Shown here: positions 38,120 through 46,700 of the stretch, piece after piece
Layout of the letters: every line of letters starts with the position of its first letter
Numbering within the stretch: position 1 is the first letter of the stretch
Assembly (NCBI RefSeq): GCF_018403325.1
Contig: NZ_BOSL01000024.1
Coordinates: 1 to 64,000 of the forward strand
DNA length: 64,000 nt
Direction of reading: 5' to 3'
Source: Paenibacillus vini
GTDB lineage: Bacteria; Bacillota; Bacilli; Paenibacillales; Paenibacillaceae
Translations under genes and position numbers: made by a program
The notes under the pieces: model-generated
Told to the model about the DNA's origin: nothing
The model's database searches: none
What the model saw: only the letters and a program-made list of their open reading frames with translations

Positions 38120-39013
38120 TTATCCTTTCAGCCCGCCCATCGTCATTCCCTGGGTAAGCTTCTTTTGTACCAGAATGTATATAATCAGGGTTGGAAGCAT
38201 GACGAGCACCAAGCCTGCATACATCTGACCGTATTGAACAGCGGATTTTTGCGCTGCCATCAGGTTCATTAAGCCGACCGGCAACGTTTTGAAGGTCGGT
38301 TTGGTCAGAAGCGTCATGGAAATGATATATTCGTTCCAGTAGGACAGGAAGTTGAACAGAATCACGGTTACGATGCTAGGTTTAGCCATCGGCATAATGA
38401 TTTGCACCATCGTACGGAAGTTGCCCGCGCCGTCGACGGAAGCCGCCTCCTCGAACTCTTTGGGCAGGGATTTGAAATATCCCGACATAAGATAGATGGT
38501 GAAGGGCAGTGACATCGCAGCATATACGACCGCGAGAACAAACAGGTTGTTCAGCAAAACGGGATGACCCAGAATGCCGCGGAGCGCCTTGTCGCCGTTG
38601 TTCAGCATCAGAAAGATAGGAACTACGATATAGTTGACGTTAATAAAGAGGCCCGCCATAAACATCATATTCAAGAATGCGTTCCCTCTAAATTTAAAAC
38701 GCGAAAGTACATAGGACGCCGGCAAAGCCACAATGAGCAATAACCCCAGCGCGATCGCCGTCACCAATACGGAATTGAGCATGAATGAACCCATTTTTGC
38801 CTTCAGCCAGGCATCAGCAAAGTTCTGCAGATGTATTCCGAGCGGCAGGGCCCAAGGGTTGCCGTAAAACTCACTGTCTTGTTTGACGGAAGCCATGAAC
38901 GCCCAGAGTACAGGAATGAGGATTATAACGGCTAAAGCGATCAGTACAACATAAATGAAGCCTTTATATAATTTGTCGCTAACGCCTCGCCGTGAGCGGT
39001 TGTCTGTAATCAT
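38120..39013 (-). CDS. Carbohydrate ABC transporter permease (MalG type), GNB/LNB region
   Basis: A 297-residue permease with six predicted helices; EAA loop EEAASVDGAGNFRTMVQIIM (about 187-206) and C-terminus GMTMGGLKG. RBS GGAGGGGATAAC. It is 11 nt behind the MalF-type partner. The gene order binding protein - MalF - MalG - small membrane protein - GH112 suggests import of galacto-N-biose or lacto-N-biose. Confidence 0.93.
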   Translation of the reverse strand: MITDNRSRRGVSDKLYKGFIYVVLIALAVIILIPVLWAFMASVKQDSEFYGNPWALPLGIHLQNFADAWLKAKMGSFMLNSVLVTAIALGLLLIVALPASYVLSRFKFRGNAFLNMMFMAGLFINVNYIVVPIFLMLNNGDKALRGILGHPVLLNNLFVLAVVYAAMSLPFTIYLMSGYFKSLPKEFEEAASVDGAGNFRTMVQIIMPMAKPSIVTVILFNFLSYWNEYIISMTLLTKPTFKTLPVGLMNLMAAQKSAVQYGQMYAGLVLVMLPTLIIYILVQKKLTQGMTMGGLKG

Positions 39014-39024
39014 GTTATCCCCTC

Positions 39025-39917
39025 CTAATATTCCAAATGCTCTCGTCTAGTAACTGCGTTCAGAATCCCGGCCAGCGCGAAGGAGAACAGGAACACAATT
39101 ACGCCGATGGCCATTCCGTAACCATACGAGGAATTCGTATAAGCTTCTTTATACATATAGCTGAGGAACACCTCGGTGGCTCCGTCGGGACCGCCGCTCG
39201 TCATCGTCATTACGAACAGGAAACTCATGTTGATCGTACTGATGATAAAAAACGTGAGAGTGGTTCGGATGTTCGTCCAGATTAACGGGATGGTGATCTG
39301 AAAAAACTGCGTCATCCGGCCAGCACCTTCAAGTCCTGCGGATTCATATAAGCTCTCCGGAATATTGGCCATACTTGCCATGTACATAACCATGTAATAG
39401 CCGATCGCCTGCCAGATCATCGCGCCCGCCAGACTGAAAATGACGATCTTTTGATCACCTAGCCATAAAATGGGCTCTGCTTGAAATCCGCGAAACAATT
39501 TCAGGAATGCGTTCAAAAGCCCGCTGTTCGGGTCGAAAATCGCAGAAAAGATCGCACTGATAACTACTACGGACAGAATATTCGGAATATAGAAGACAAC
39601 TCGCAAAAAGTTCTGCCCTTTAAGCTTTTCACGGGTGAGCATCGAGGCAAACAAGAGTGCGAGAGCAAACGTCACGATCGTCACGATTACAATGAGTAAA
39701 ACGCTGTTCTGAAAGGTCTGATAAAACTTTTCACTTTGAAAAAGCTTGCTGAAGTTCTGAAACCCTACGAAGGTTTTGTTATCGGTATAGCCGCCCACTT
39801 GTACAATGACATTCGAAAGACATCAATCGTGGGGATAATCAGGAAAATTACGAAAAGGAGAACGGCGGGTGCAAGACAAAAAAATATAAAACGTCCTCTT
39901 CCTTTATTCGTGTCCAT
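39025..39917 (-). pseudogene. Sugar ABC permease (MalF type) split by a one-base frameshift
   Basis: A normal start exists at 39917 (GGAAGGAGAG upstream) and codes MDTNKGRGRFIFFCLAPAVL...IIPTIDVFRMSLYKW. At about 39795-39800 the frame breaks; the rest (GGYTDNKTFVGFQNFSKLF... to GILNAVTRREHLEY) continues one base out of frame. The junction reads GTGGGCGGC where a GTGGGGCGGC would restore an uninterrupted 297-residue MalF-type permease including helix 1. Read alone, the downstream part from a GTG lacks helix 1 and a binding site. Either a natural mutation inactivating the importer or a sequencing error in a G-run; the rest, including EAA loop ESAGLEGAGRMTQFFQITIP, is intact. Confidence 0.85.
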
Positions 39918-39944
39918 GGGTTTTATCTCTCCTTCCAAAAGGTC

Positions 39945-39984
39945 AGAACAATGGTGGTCAGCACGTGCTGCCCACCATTGTTCT
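39945..39984 (-). other. Intercistronic stem-loop in the GNB/LNB importer operon
   Basis: Perfect 13-bp stem AGAACAATGGTGG / CCACCATTGTTCT with inner CAGCACGTGCTG, 30 nt after the binding-protein stop. No T-tract toward the permease, so mRNA protection or partial termination is likely. Confidence 0.72.
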
Positions 39985-40014
39985 TAGGACATTCTCAAGA
40001 AATCGGGATCGGTA

Positions 40015-41385
40015 TTATTTCATAGCCGCTCTTAAGGCATCGCTTGCTTTAATAATTCCGTTGACCCAGTCTTCCTGCGACTTGGCACCAGTCACCAAGG
40101 AGTCAATCGAGCGGAATACGGTATCGGAAATGTTCACACCTTCAACAGGATCCGTTGTGGCAAATGCGCCCATTGCGGCTTTTGCGCCACTATCATAGAT
40201 GCTGTAGAAGAGCTTGTTGTCGCCATCCAGCTTCTCGGACATTCCCTTGATCGGTTGAACCGCACCGACTTTTGCAAAAATGGCTGCGGCTTCATCGGAG
40301 TAAAGATAAGCAATAAACTGTTTGGCCAGGTCGGCATTTTCCGCTTTGGCAGGAACCCAAATTTGTTCAAAGAAAGTGTAAGAATACCGGTCTCCGCCTT
40401 CTTTCAATGCCGGCAGAGCTGTGAAGCCCCATTTGAAGCCTTCTGCGCGAGGAGCTTTGCTCATCTCGCCGACAACCCAGGTTCCGTTAGGCATAAAGAG
40501 CGCTTTATTGTCCAAAATCAGCTGCTGATTCTTAGTAAAGTTATCTTTGTTGGCATTGGCTGGAACTGTTTTTTCCGTATAGGTGGAAGTTAATTTAGTA
40601 ATCAGATCAAATGCTTGCTTCGCTTCCGGAGTTTCCCAAACTCCTTCGGTGTAGCTTGTTGCTTTATTGAAGAAATCCGCTCCGCCCACTTCGTTCAGCA
40701 AAGCATAGAAGAAGGAATCAAAATACCCTGGCATTGGATAAGCGAACAACGCAATGCCTTCCGCTTTGGCTTTGTCACCTAAAGCCCACATTTCGTCCCA
40801 TGTTTCAGGAACTTTCCAACCCTTTTCTTCAAACAATCCCTCGTTGAAGAATAGACCGGTAGGGCTGTAGAACATAGGCATGAGGTAAGTTTTACCGTCG
40901 TTGTAAGGATTGGTAATCGACGTATCGGTGAAGCCCGGGATCAGCTTATCCTTCACGGTAACGTCTTCACCTGGAACTGTCATGGACAATACATCTGTCA
41001 GATCAGTCAAGTTATTATCTTTAACGAAGGTTTCGGTCAAGCCTTTCTGTTGGCCCACGGCCAAATGGATGATATCCGGGAAGTCGCCGGATTTCATGCC
41101 CGGTCCAATAACATCTTCAATATTTTTATCGATGGTCGTTTCAACTTTTACGCCAGGAGTAGCCTTCTCAAATGCGGCTGTAATCTCCTTCCATACATCG
41201 GCACCGTAAGCGGTTTCCAATGCGGCTAGCTTAAGCGTGCGCGTTTCCGTAGTAGAAGTAGAGTTTGTTTTTGTGTTGTTGGATGAATTTGTTGTAGTAC
41301 CAGAAGCATTTTCAGAAGAGTTGCCACAGGCTGCCAGGCTAAGCGTCAATGCTGCCGTGATTGCAAGACTAAGAATCTTTTTCAT
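40015..41385 (-). CDS. Sugar-binding lipoprotein, GNB/LNB region
   Basis: A 456-residue binding protein: signal MKKILSLAITAALTLSLAAC with lipobox Cys20, a Ser/Thr/Asn-rich spacer (21-48), then the two-lobed domain (TLKLAALETAYGADVWKEIT...). It resembles, from memory, the binding-protein family TIGR03850 (CPR_0540 type) found beside GH112 phosphorylases. It should be the receptor for galacto-N-biose/lacto-N-biose. First gene of the operon, with a cre-like site 45 nt upstream and a divergent AraC regulator. Confidence 0.9.
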   Translation of the reverse strand: MKKILSLAITAALTLSLAACGNSSENASGTTTNSSNNTKTNSTSTTETRTLKLAALETAYGADVWKEITAAFEKATPGVKVETTIDKNIEDVIGPGMKSGDFPDIIHLAVGQQKGLTETFVKDNNLTDLTDVLSMTVPGEDVTVKDKLIPGFTDTSITNPYNDGKTYLMPMFYSPTGLFFNEGLFEEKGWKVPETWDEMWALGDKAKAEGIALFAYPMPGYFDSFFYALLNEVGGADFFNKATSYTEGVWETPEAKQAFDLITKLTSTYTEKTVPANANKDNFTKNQQLILDNKALFMPNGTWVVGEMSKAPRAEGFKWGFTALPALKEGGDRYSYTFFEQIWVPAKAENADLAKQFIAYLYSDEAAAIFAKVGAVQPIKGMSEKLDGDNKLFYSIYDSGAKAAMGAFATTDPVEGVNISDTVFRSIDSLVTGAKSQEDWVNGIIKASDALRAAMK

Positions 41386-41429
41386 AAATCCATTACCCCT
41401 CCATAATTTTTTCTTTTTTTGTGATTATG

Positions 41430-41443
41430 CGTAATCGCTTTCA
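41430..41443 (-). promoter_or_regulatory. cre-like site upstream of the GNB/LNB operon
   Basis: Minus strand TGAAAGCGATTACG fits TGWAANCGNTNWCA except for the last base. It lies 45-58 nt before the binding-protein start codon. The remaining divergent spacer up to 41636 is AT-rich, with no further site I can defend. Confidence 0.55.
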
Positions 41444-41636
41444 TATTTCCTACATCTCTAACTTATCTTATCGGGCCATTTGTTATCTACATACATGTTG
41501 CCGTTGATTTTATATATCTTGCTATTATAATAAGTTTATAATTTAAAAAAAGTCGACAGTTTTATAGCAAAAAATGTTTGATTGTGTCGAAATCAGAAGA
41601 TTGATGGAACTTTTATATTAGAAGGGACGGAAAGCC

Positions 41637-42476
41637 TTGGGAAATGTACGCTATTGGCTTCCCGAAAAGGGACGCGGGGAGATTCCCGCCAAGTTGATCT
41701 ATGTCAGCTCCTCCATTTATGAGGGGGATTGGTTCAGCATCCGTCATACTCACAGTTTTGCCGAGCTATTTTATGTCCGCAGCGGTCAGGGAAACTTCAT
41801 TGTCGAGGACGACATTTATCCGGTAAAGCAGGATGATCTTGTCATCGTAAACCCGAATGTGGAGCATACCGAGGTTTCTGTCAGCAGCGACCCTTTGGAA
41901 TATGTCGTACTCGGTGTTGAGGGGATGAGCTTTGACTTTGGGAATCGAAGCGGCAGCCTGAATCACAAGATTATCAATTATCGGAATCAGCGGAATGAAC
42001 TGCTGTTTTATTTCAATGCGATGCTTCGGGAAACGGAAAACAAGGAAGAGAACTATGAAGCCATCTGCCAAAACCTGCTCGAGGTTGTAATCATTAGTCT
42101 AATGCGAAGCTCCGGTCACCCATTCTCCGTCGTGGCTACTCAAAGAGCTAACAAGATATGCAGCAGAATCAAACGGTATATCGACTCCAACTATACGGAA
42201 GATATTTCGCTCGACTTTCTGGCGGACAAGGCGCACATCAGCAAATATTATCTGTCCCATACCTTCACTAAATATTATGGTATGTCGCCCATCAATTACT
42301 TGAATGAGGTCAGACTTCGTACGAGCAAGGAGTTACTTGAAACCACGGACCTTTCCATCTCACAAATCGCGGAATCTTCGGGCTTCTCCTCTCAAAGCTA
42401 TTTCTCGCAAAGCTTCCGCCGCAGCTGCGGCCTCACTCCCAGCGACTACCGGGTTCAGGCAAAGAGGGGGCAGTGA
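41637..42476 (+). CDS. AraC-family transcriptional regulator of the GNB/LNB operon
   Basis: A 279-residue AraC/XylS protein: cupin sensor (RHTHSFAELFYVRSGQGNFI, then DDLVIVNPNVEHTE) and two C-terminal HTH motifs (ISLDFLADKAHISKYYLSHT and LSISQIAESSGFSSQSYFSQ, ending CGLTPSDYR). It starts with TTG, preceded by AGAAGGGACGG; no internal ATG keeps the cupin whole. Divergent from the binding-protein gene, so it likely activates the importer-GH112 operon in response to the disaccharide. Confidence 0.86.
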   Translation: MGNVRYWLPEKGRGEIPAKLIYVSSSIYEGDWFSIRHTHSFAELFYVRSGQGNFIVEDDIYPVKQDDLVIVNPNVEHTEVSVSSDPLEYVVLGVEGMSFDFGNRSGSLNHKIINYRNQRNELLFYFNAMLRETENKEENYEAICQNLLEVVIISLMRSSGHPFSVVATQRANKICSRIKRYIDSNYTEDISLDFLADKAHISKYYLSHTFTKYYGMSPINYLNEVRLRTSKELLETTDLSISQIAESSGFSSQSYFSQSFRRSCGLTPSDYRVQAKRGQ

Positions 42477-42500
42477 TGGGATAACGAAGTAACCAAAACT

Positions 42501-42582
42501 AGAAACCCTCTAACAAAAGCACTTGATAACAGTGCATGTTAGAGGGTTTCGTGCGTAGCAGCTAAGGTTAGCGAATACTACT
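42501..42582. repeat. Terminator-containing repeat, copy A
   Basis: Hairpin GAAACCCTCTAACA / TGTTAGAGGGTTTC followed by CGTGCGTAGCAGCTAA and ATACTACTTC. Nearly identical to copy B at 43681-43762. It serves as bidirectional terminator between the AraC gene and the first Lrp gene. Confidence 0.85.
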
Positions 42583-42602
42583 TCGAAAATATTATTTTGG
42601 AT

Positions 42603-43016
42603 CTACTTAAAGTGACTAATGGAAATATTGATCTTATAGTGGCCGTATACCAGGATTTCATCTAACAATTTGGACAGCAAGCTATAGTCCGCCAATTGGA
42701 CTTTTAGAATAAAACAGGGTTCTCCGCTAACACGATGGGCCTCTTTAATTTCATCACGTTCCATAATGAACTGTTCAAACTTCGTATGCTTGTAGTCCTT
42801 CATCAGGACAGTAATAAATATACAGTAGGTGTTACCCATTAATTTTTCATTTAACTTAACGGTGTACCCTTCTATGACTCCAATCTCTTCTAGACGTTGA
42901 ATCCGTTTAGAAACTGCGACCCCAGACATATGTACGATCTCACCAATCTGTTTCCATTGCATTCTTGAGTTTTTTTGTAAACAACGTACAATTTCCATGT
43001 CTATATGATCAATCAC
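42603..43016 (-). CDS. Lrp/AsnC-family regulator, first paralogue
   Basis: 137 residues: N-terminal winged helix (IDMEIVRCLQKNSRMQWKQI, then VHMSGVAVSKRIQRLEEIGV) and a C-terminal RAM effector domain (VKEAHRVSGEPCFILKV-like GEPCF segment). GTG start with AAAGG upstream. About 40% identical by eye to the Lrp protein at 51850-52287, including the MQWK/LQWK and HRVSG stretches. Divergent from a small lipoprotein gene. The gene is AT-richer than the sugar operons. Effector unknown. Confidence 0.9.
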   Translation of the reverse strand: MIDHIDMEIVRCLQKNSRMQWKQIGEIVHMSGVAVSKRIQRLEEIGVIEGYTVKLNEKLMGNTYCIFITVLMKDYKHTKFEQFIMERDEIKEAHRVSGEPCFILKVQLADYSLLSKLLDEILVYGHYKINISISHFK

Positions 43017-43154
43017 CTTATCAATTTCCTTTCACGGGCAAAGTAATTTGAGCAAACTGTTTCATGGGCGTATGCAAGCCCAGAAAATTGTTTGTTAGAA
43101 TAATCATCAGAGGATCCTCAAATTCAGATTATACCAAAAAAGGTGGTTATATGG

Positions 43155-43619
43155 ATGAAAAAATTATTCTTTACTATGCTATCACTCTCGCTAATCACTC
43201 TTATATCCGTTGGATGTTCCACAAAAGAAGCAAATTCAACAAACTCGGCCGAAACAGCAGCATCACCTGCTCATCAACAGTCTCACCATCAACTAGAAGC
43301 TGAAATAGAAGCAGAAGCAGGAGAATCACAATATACATTAGATGCTACTGCCTACAAAGAAAATGATAGATATTTCTTAAACATTGAAACCAATTTGAAT
43401 ATTTCCAAAGAAAACTATGGTATAAAGGCAGTAGAAGGCGAAGGCCATATCCATCTATACATTAACGGTTCATTAATAGGTCCGATTCAAGAGACGAGCG
43501 GATATCCTCTTCCCCTGATGAAGAAAGGAACTAATGAAATCAAACTAGTATTAGCAACAAATAAACATGCCGAAAGCTACAAGGTTTCTAAAGAATTTAG
43601 TATTGAAGTAGAAGAATAA
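43155..43619 (+). CDS. Small secreted lipoprotein with a Gly-His-rich beta domain
   Basis: 154 residues from ATG at 43155 (AAAAGGTGG nine bases upstream; a GTG four codons earlier overlaps that site). Lipoprotein signal MKKLFFTMLSLSLITLISVG then Cys; spacer rich in Ala/Gln/His/Glu; then a beta-sandwich with GEGHIHLYINGSLIG and GTNEIKLVLATNKHAESY. The H-x-H-L-x-(V/I)-(N/D)-G plus later N-x-H pattern recalls DUF4399- or copper-binding-type domains, but I cannot place the family firmly. Divergent from the Lrp gene. AT-rich compared with neighbours. Confidence 0.72.
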   Translation: MKKLFFTMLSLSLITLISVGCSTKEANSTNSAETAASPAHQQSHHQLEAEIEAEAGESQYTLDATAYKENDRYFLNIETNLNISKENYGIKAVEGEGHIHLYINGSLIGPIQETSGYPLPLMKKGTNEIKLVLATNKHAESYKVSKEFSIEVEE

Positions 43620-43680
43620 TTGAACCGCAACTCCATTAATCTAAAATCAGCATTTTTGTAAAAGTGGAACAAAAAAAATT

Positions 43681-43762
43681 AGAAACCCTCTAACAAAGCA
43701 CTGGTTGCAGGGCATGTTAGAGGGTTTCGTGCGTAGCAGCTAATGTTAATGCATACTACTTC
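43681..43762. repeat. Terminator-containing repeat, copy B
   Basis: Hairpin GAAACCCTCTAACA / TGTTAGAGGGTTTC plus CGTGCGTAGCAGCTAA and CATACTACTTC, about 88% identical to copy A. It ends the giant gene (its stop codon lies in the shared tail) and the lipoprotein gene on the other strand. Confidence 0.85.
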
Positions 43763-46700
43763 ATAATGCTAATGGATTTCGCAGTGCTGTCATAAAATAC
43801 ATCCGCGCCAAAATACTCGGCAATGAAGCGCAGCGGCAGCATGGTACGTCCGTTTACAAGCTCAGCGGCTACATCCATGCCTGGTGCAAGTTCACCGATT
43901 GCAAATGATAAAGTCTGATCGTCCAAGGTAATCGTTACGGTTTTCGTAACGTGATCCCAGCCTACATTTGCTCCTAAGCTCTCGGCAACGAAGCGCAGTG
44001 GCACTAACGTTCTACCTTTGACGGCCATCGACGGAACGTCCATACCCATTTCGATTCCGTTTAATTTATACCCAGTCTTACCTAGCGTAAGTTCCAATTT
44101 CACTGGTTCAGGCTTACTTGTAACGTAGATATAGCCCAGCCCTTTTACAGTGAAGGTAAACTTGCCTGTCTCACGGTCATAGTTGCCGCCTAAACGTTCC
44201 TTACTGCCGTCTAATTGAAGCAGAACACCGCTTAATCTGCTAATTTCTTTAGCCGATAATTTCTCTTTTGTCAGATCGAAGGTTACGGGTATAGCTCCCG
44301 TATAATCCGTTACTTCCTGGCCATCCGCGAAGATCTTCAACTCATATCCCCGCCCGATAACTCCGTTTCCTTTATCTACAGGTTTAATGACAACCTTCAT
44401 CCGTTTGCCTGTATTCAACCGCTTCAACAGTTCAGGGGACAATTCGACGGATACGGTGTCATTTGTAACGGTTAGCGGTTTGACGGCTTTGATCATCGCA
44501 TCGATCGTATCGCTTTGAATCTCAAGCTCCTCTTTTCCGGCTGGCATCGTCAATTCAATGGAATCGCCCTTCTTCAACTGCTCTTGGATTGCAGCATCAA
44601 CAGGATCCGCTACCGGTGATTCTGGCGAAGGAGTCGGCCTACTGCTTGGCCCCCCGGAATTTCCGCCATTGCCATTGTTGTTATTGCCGTTGTTGCCATT
44701 ATTGCCGCCGTTGTTATTTGCCGTAATAACGATAGTCAACTCTTTCGTATCCATGCCTTCAGAATTAGAAGCCGCAACAGTGAATTTGTATGTTCCCGCT
44801 TCAGCAGGCACCCCTGAAATAACACCCGTACCTCCTTCTAAATTCAACCCGGCAGGTAAATAATGATCGCTCACGGTCCAAGTAACCGGTTTGTCGTCGT
44901 ATACCGCTAGGGTTGCCGTATAAGCTTGTCCCACTTTGCCGCCTGGCAGATTCTTAGTGATAATCTCAGGGGCTTTATCAACTGGCTGATCTTCAGTAAT
45001 TTCGATGCTCAATACGGACTCATCCATACCAAAGTCATTCGTTGCCGCGACCGTAAATTCGTAATGTCCTGCCTCTTGAGGCGTACCCGAGATAAGGCCT
45101 GTTGCTTCATCCAGATTCAAATCTGTCGGCAAACCTCCGTGTTTAATCTTCCAGGTCATCGGCTCGCTGCTATATACGGCTAGGGTTACCGCATATTCTT
45201 GTCCAACTTTACCGCTTGGCAGATGCTTGGTGATAATCTCCGGGGCTGTGTCAACTGGCGCCTCTTCAGTGATCACTATATTGAACGCTTTCGTATCACT
45301 GCCCGCTTCATTGGTGGCCTGAACTTTAAACGTAAATTGGCCCCATTGATCCGGTGTACCCGAGATAACGCCTGCATCTTCATCCAAGCTCAATCCCGAT
45401 GGCAATTGACCTTCTACAACGGCCCATTTGATCGGCTTATCGCCGTCGGTGGCAAGAGCTTCCGAATACGGTTGTCCAACTTTGCCATCCGCAAGCGATT
45501 TCGTCGTAATCGTAGGTGCCGTTCCCGTGCCTGCATCATTATCAACCCATTTCGCGAATAATGCCATATCCCTCGTCACCGGATCCGCAGCGAAATTCCA
45601 GGCCTCATTGAATTCGGCATCTTGATACCAACCGCCGAAAACAGCATTATCTTTAGTCGGTGATGTCGGCTCGGTAATTGTCCCGCCCATATCTGCGAAT
45701 TTCATCATCACTTCGCTGCCGCCATTAGAATCGAAAGTTACCCCATAAGGGTTATGCGCACCAATCGAAGGCGTTCTGCCGCCTAGTGGATTGCCGAAGA
45801 AATCTGTTCTCTCCGTCATATGAGGCAGAGCGTTCACGCGATCCACAAAGGGGCTTATAATCTCGGCACCTGCCCCATAGGCCGGGTTATTACCTTCAGC
45901 GAGGCGGAATCCGTTCATCGCACTGTAATCCAGCTTGGCATCCACTGTTCCGCTGTTGGCAATCCAATGCTCCGGCGCTGATTTATAATCATTTAATATT
46001 GAATTCAGTTCCTCTTCCGTCACATAGCGGTTGTCTGCGGCTGTTACGCCTGCGCCCAGATAACCGCCGCCGCCTGCTTCCATGCTGCCAAAAAGATTTG
46101 CCGGATATACAATATTATTCGTAAACCGTCCGGCTGCAAATGGAGCCGAGGTTCCCCCGCCTTTCAGACCAACCTGACTGTTTGCCCCGGTATAAGCAAA
46201 AATATTATTTTGGAAGTAAATGTGCAAGTTGGAGCCTGTCGGGTCAAATATCAATGAACTGCTATTCTTCAATGGCGTGACGATCACATTGTTATAGTAT
46301 AATCCGCTTGATTCCTCGCTTGTTGAAGAACCTCCCGCAAGTAAGACAAGACTGTTGAAGCTCTTGTTGAAATCCGGGCTGCGACCGTCATTCACGCTGA
46401 TGTTATAGCGAACGATATTGCCCTTGGCCGCATTCATCTGTAAATACCAGCCGCCATAGTTGTTTCGGCTATAGTTGTATTCGTACACGTTGTCCTGACA
46501 ATAGTTGTCGATATCCCAAGCCATACCGTCATTGCTCGCATGATAGGGGTTATCCACAGCTTCGTTATAGCGGAAAATCGTACCTTTACTTGCCATAATC
46601 CACGCTGCCGCATAGTTTTGCGTACCTAGATAGGTCGGAGTTGTGTTATTAGGCCCCCAGTTCGCAACCAGGTTACCGCTCTTATCGCTTAAATAGCTGT

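Noticed and set aside
39025-39798. Intact 257-residue permease starting at GTG 39798
   Set aside because: This lacks helix 1 and a binding site, while the missing part is encoded just upstream in another frame. A frameshifted gene explains it better.
42501-43762. Repeat copies A and B as mobile-element ends
   Set aside because: They are direct copies of a terminator, not inverted ends, and no transposase lies between; a duplication is simpler.
44725-45525. Repeated DNA in the giant gene as a CRISPR or satellite array
   Set aside because: The repeats are three ~88-residue Ig-like protein modules in frame, divergent at DNA level.
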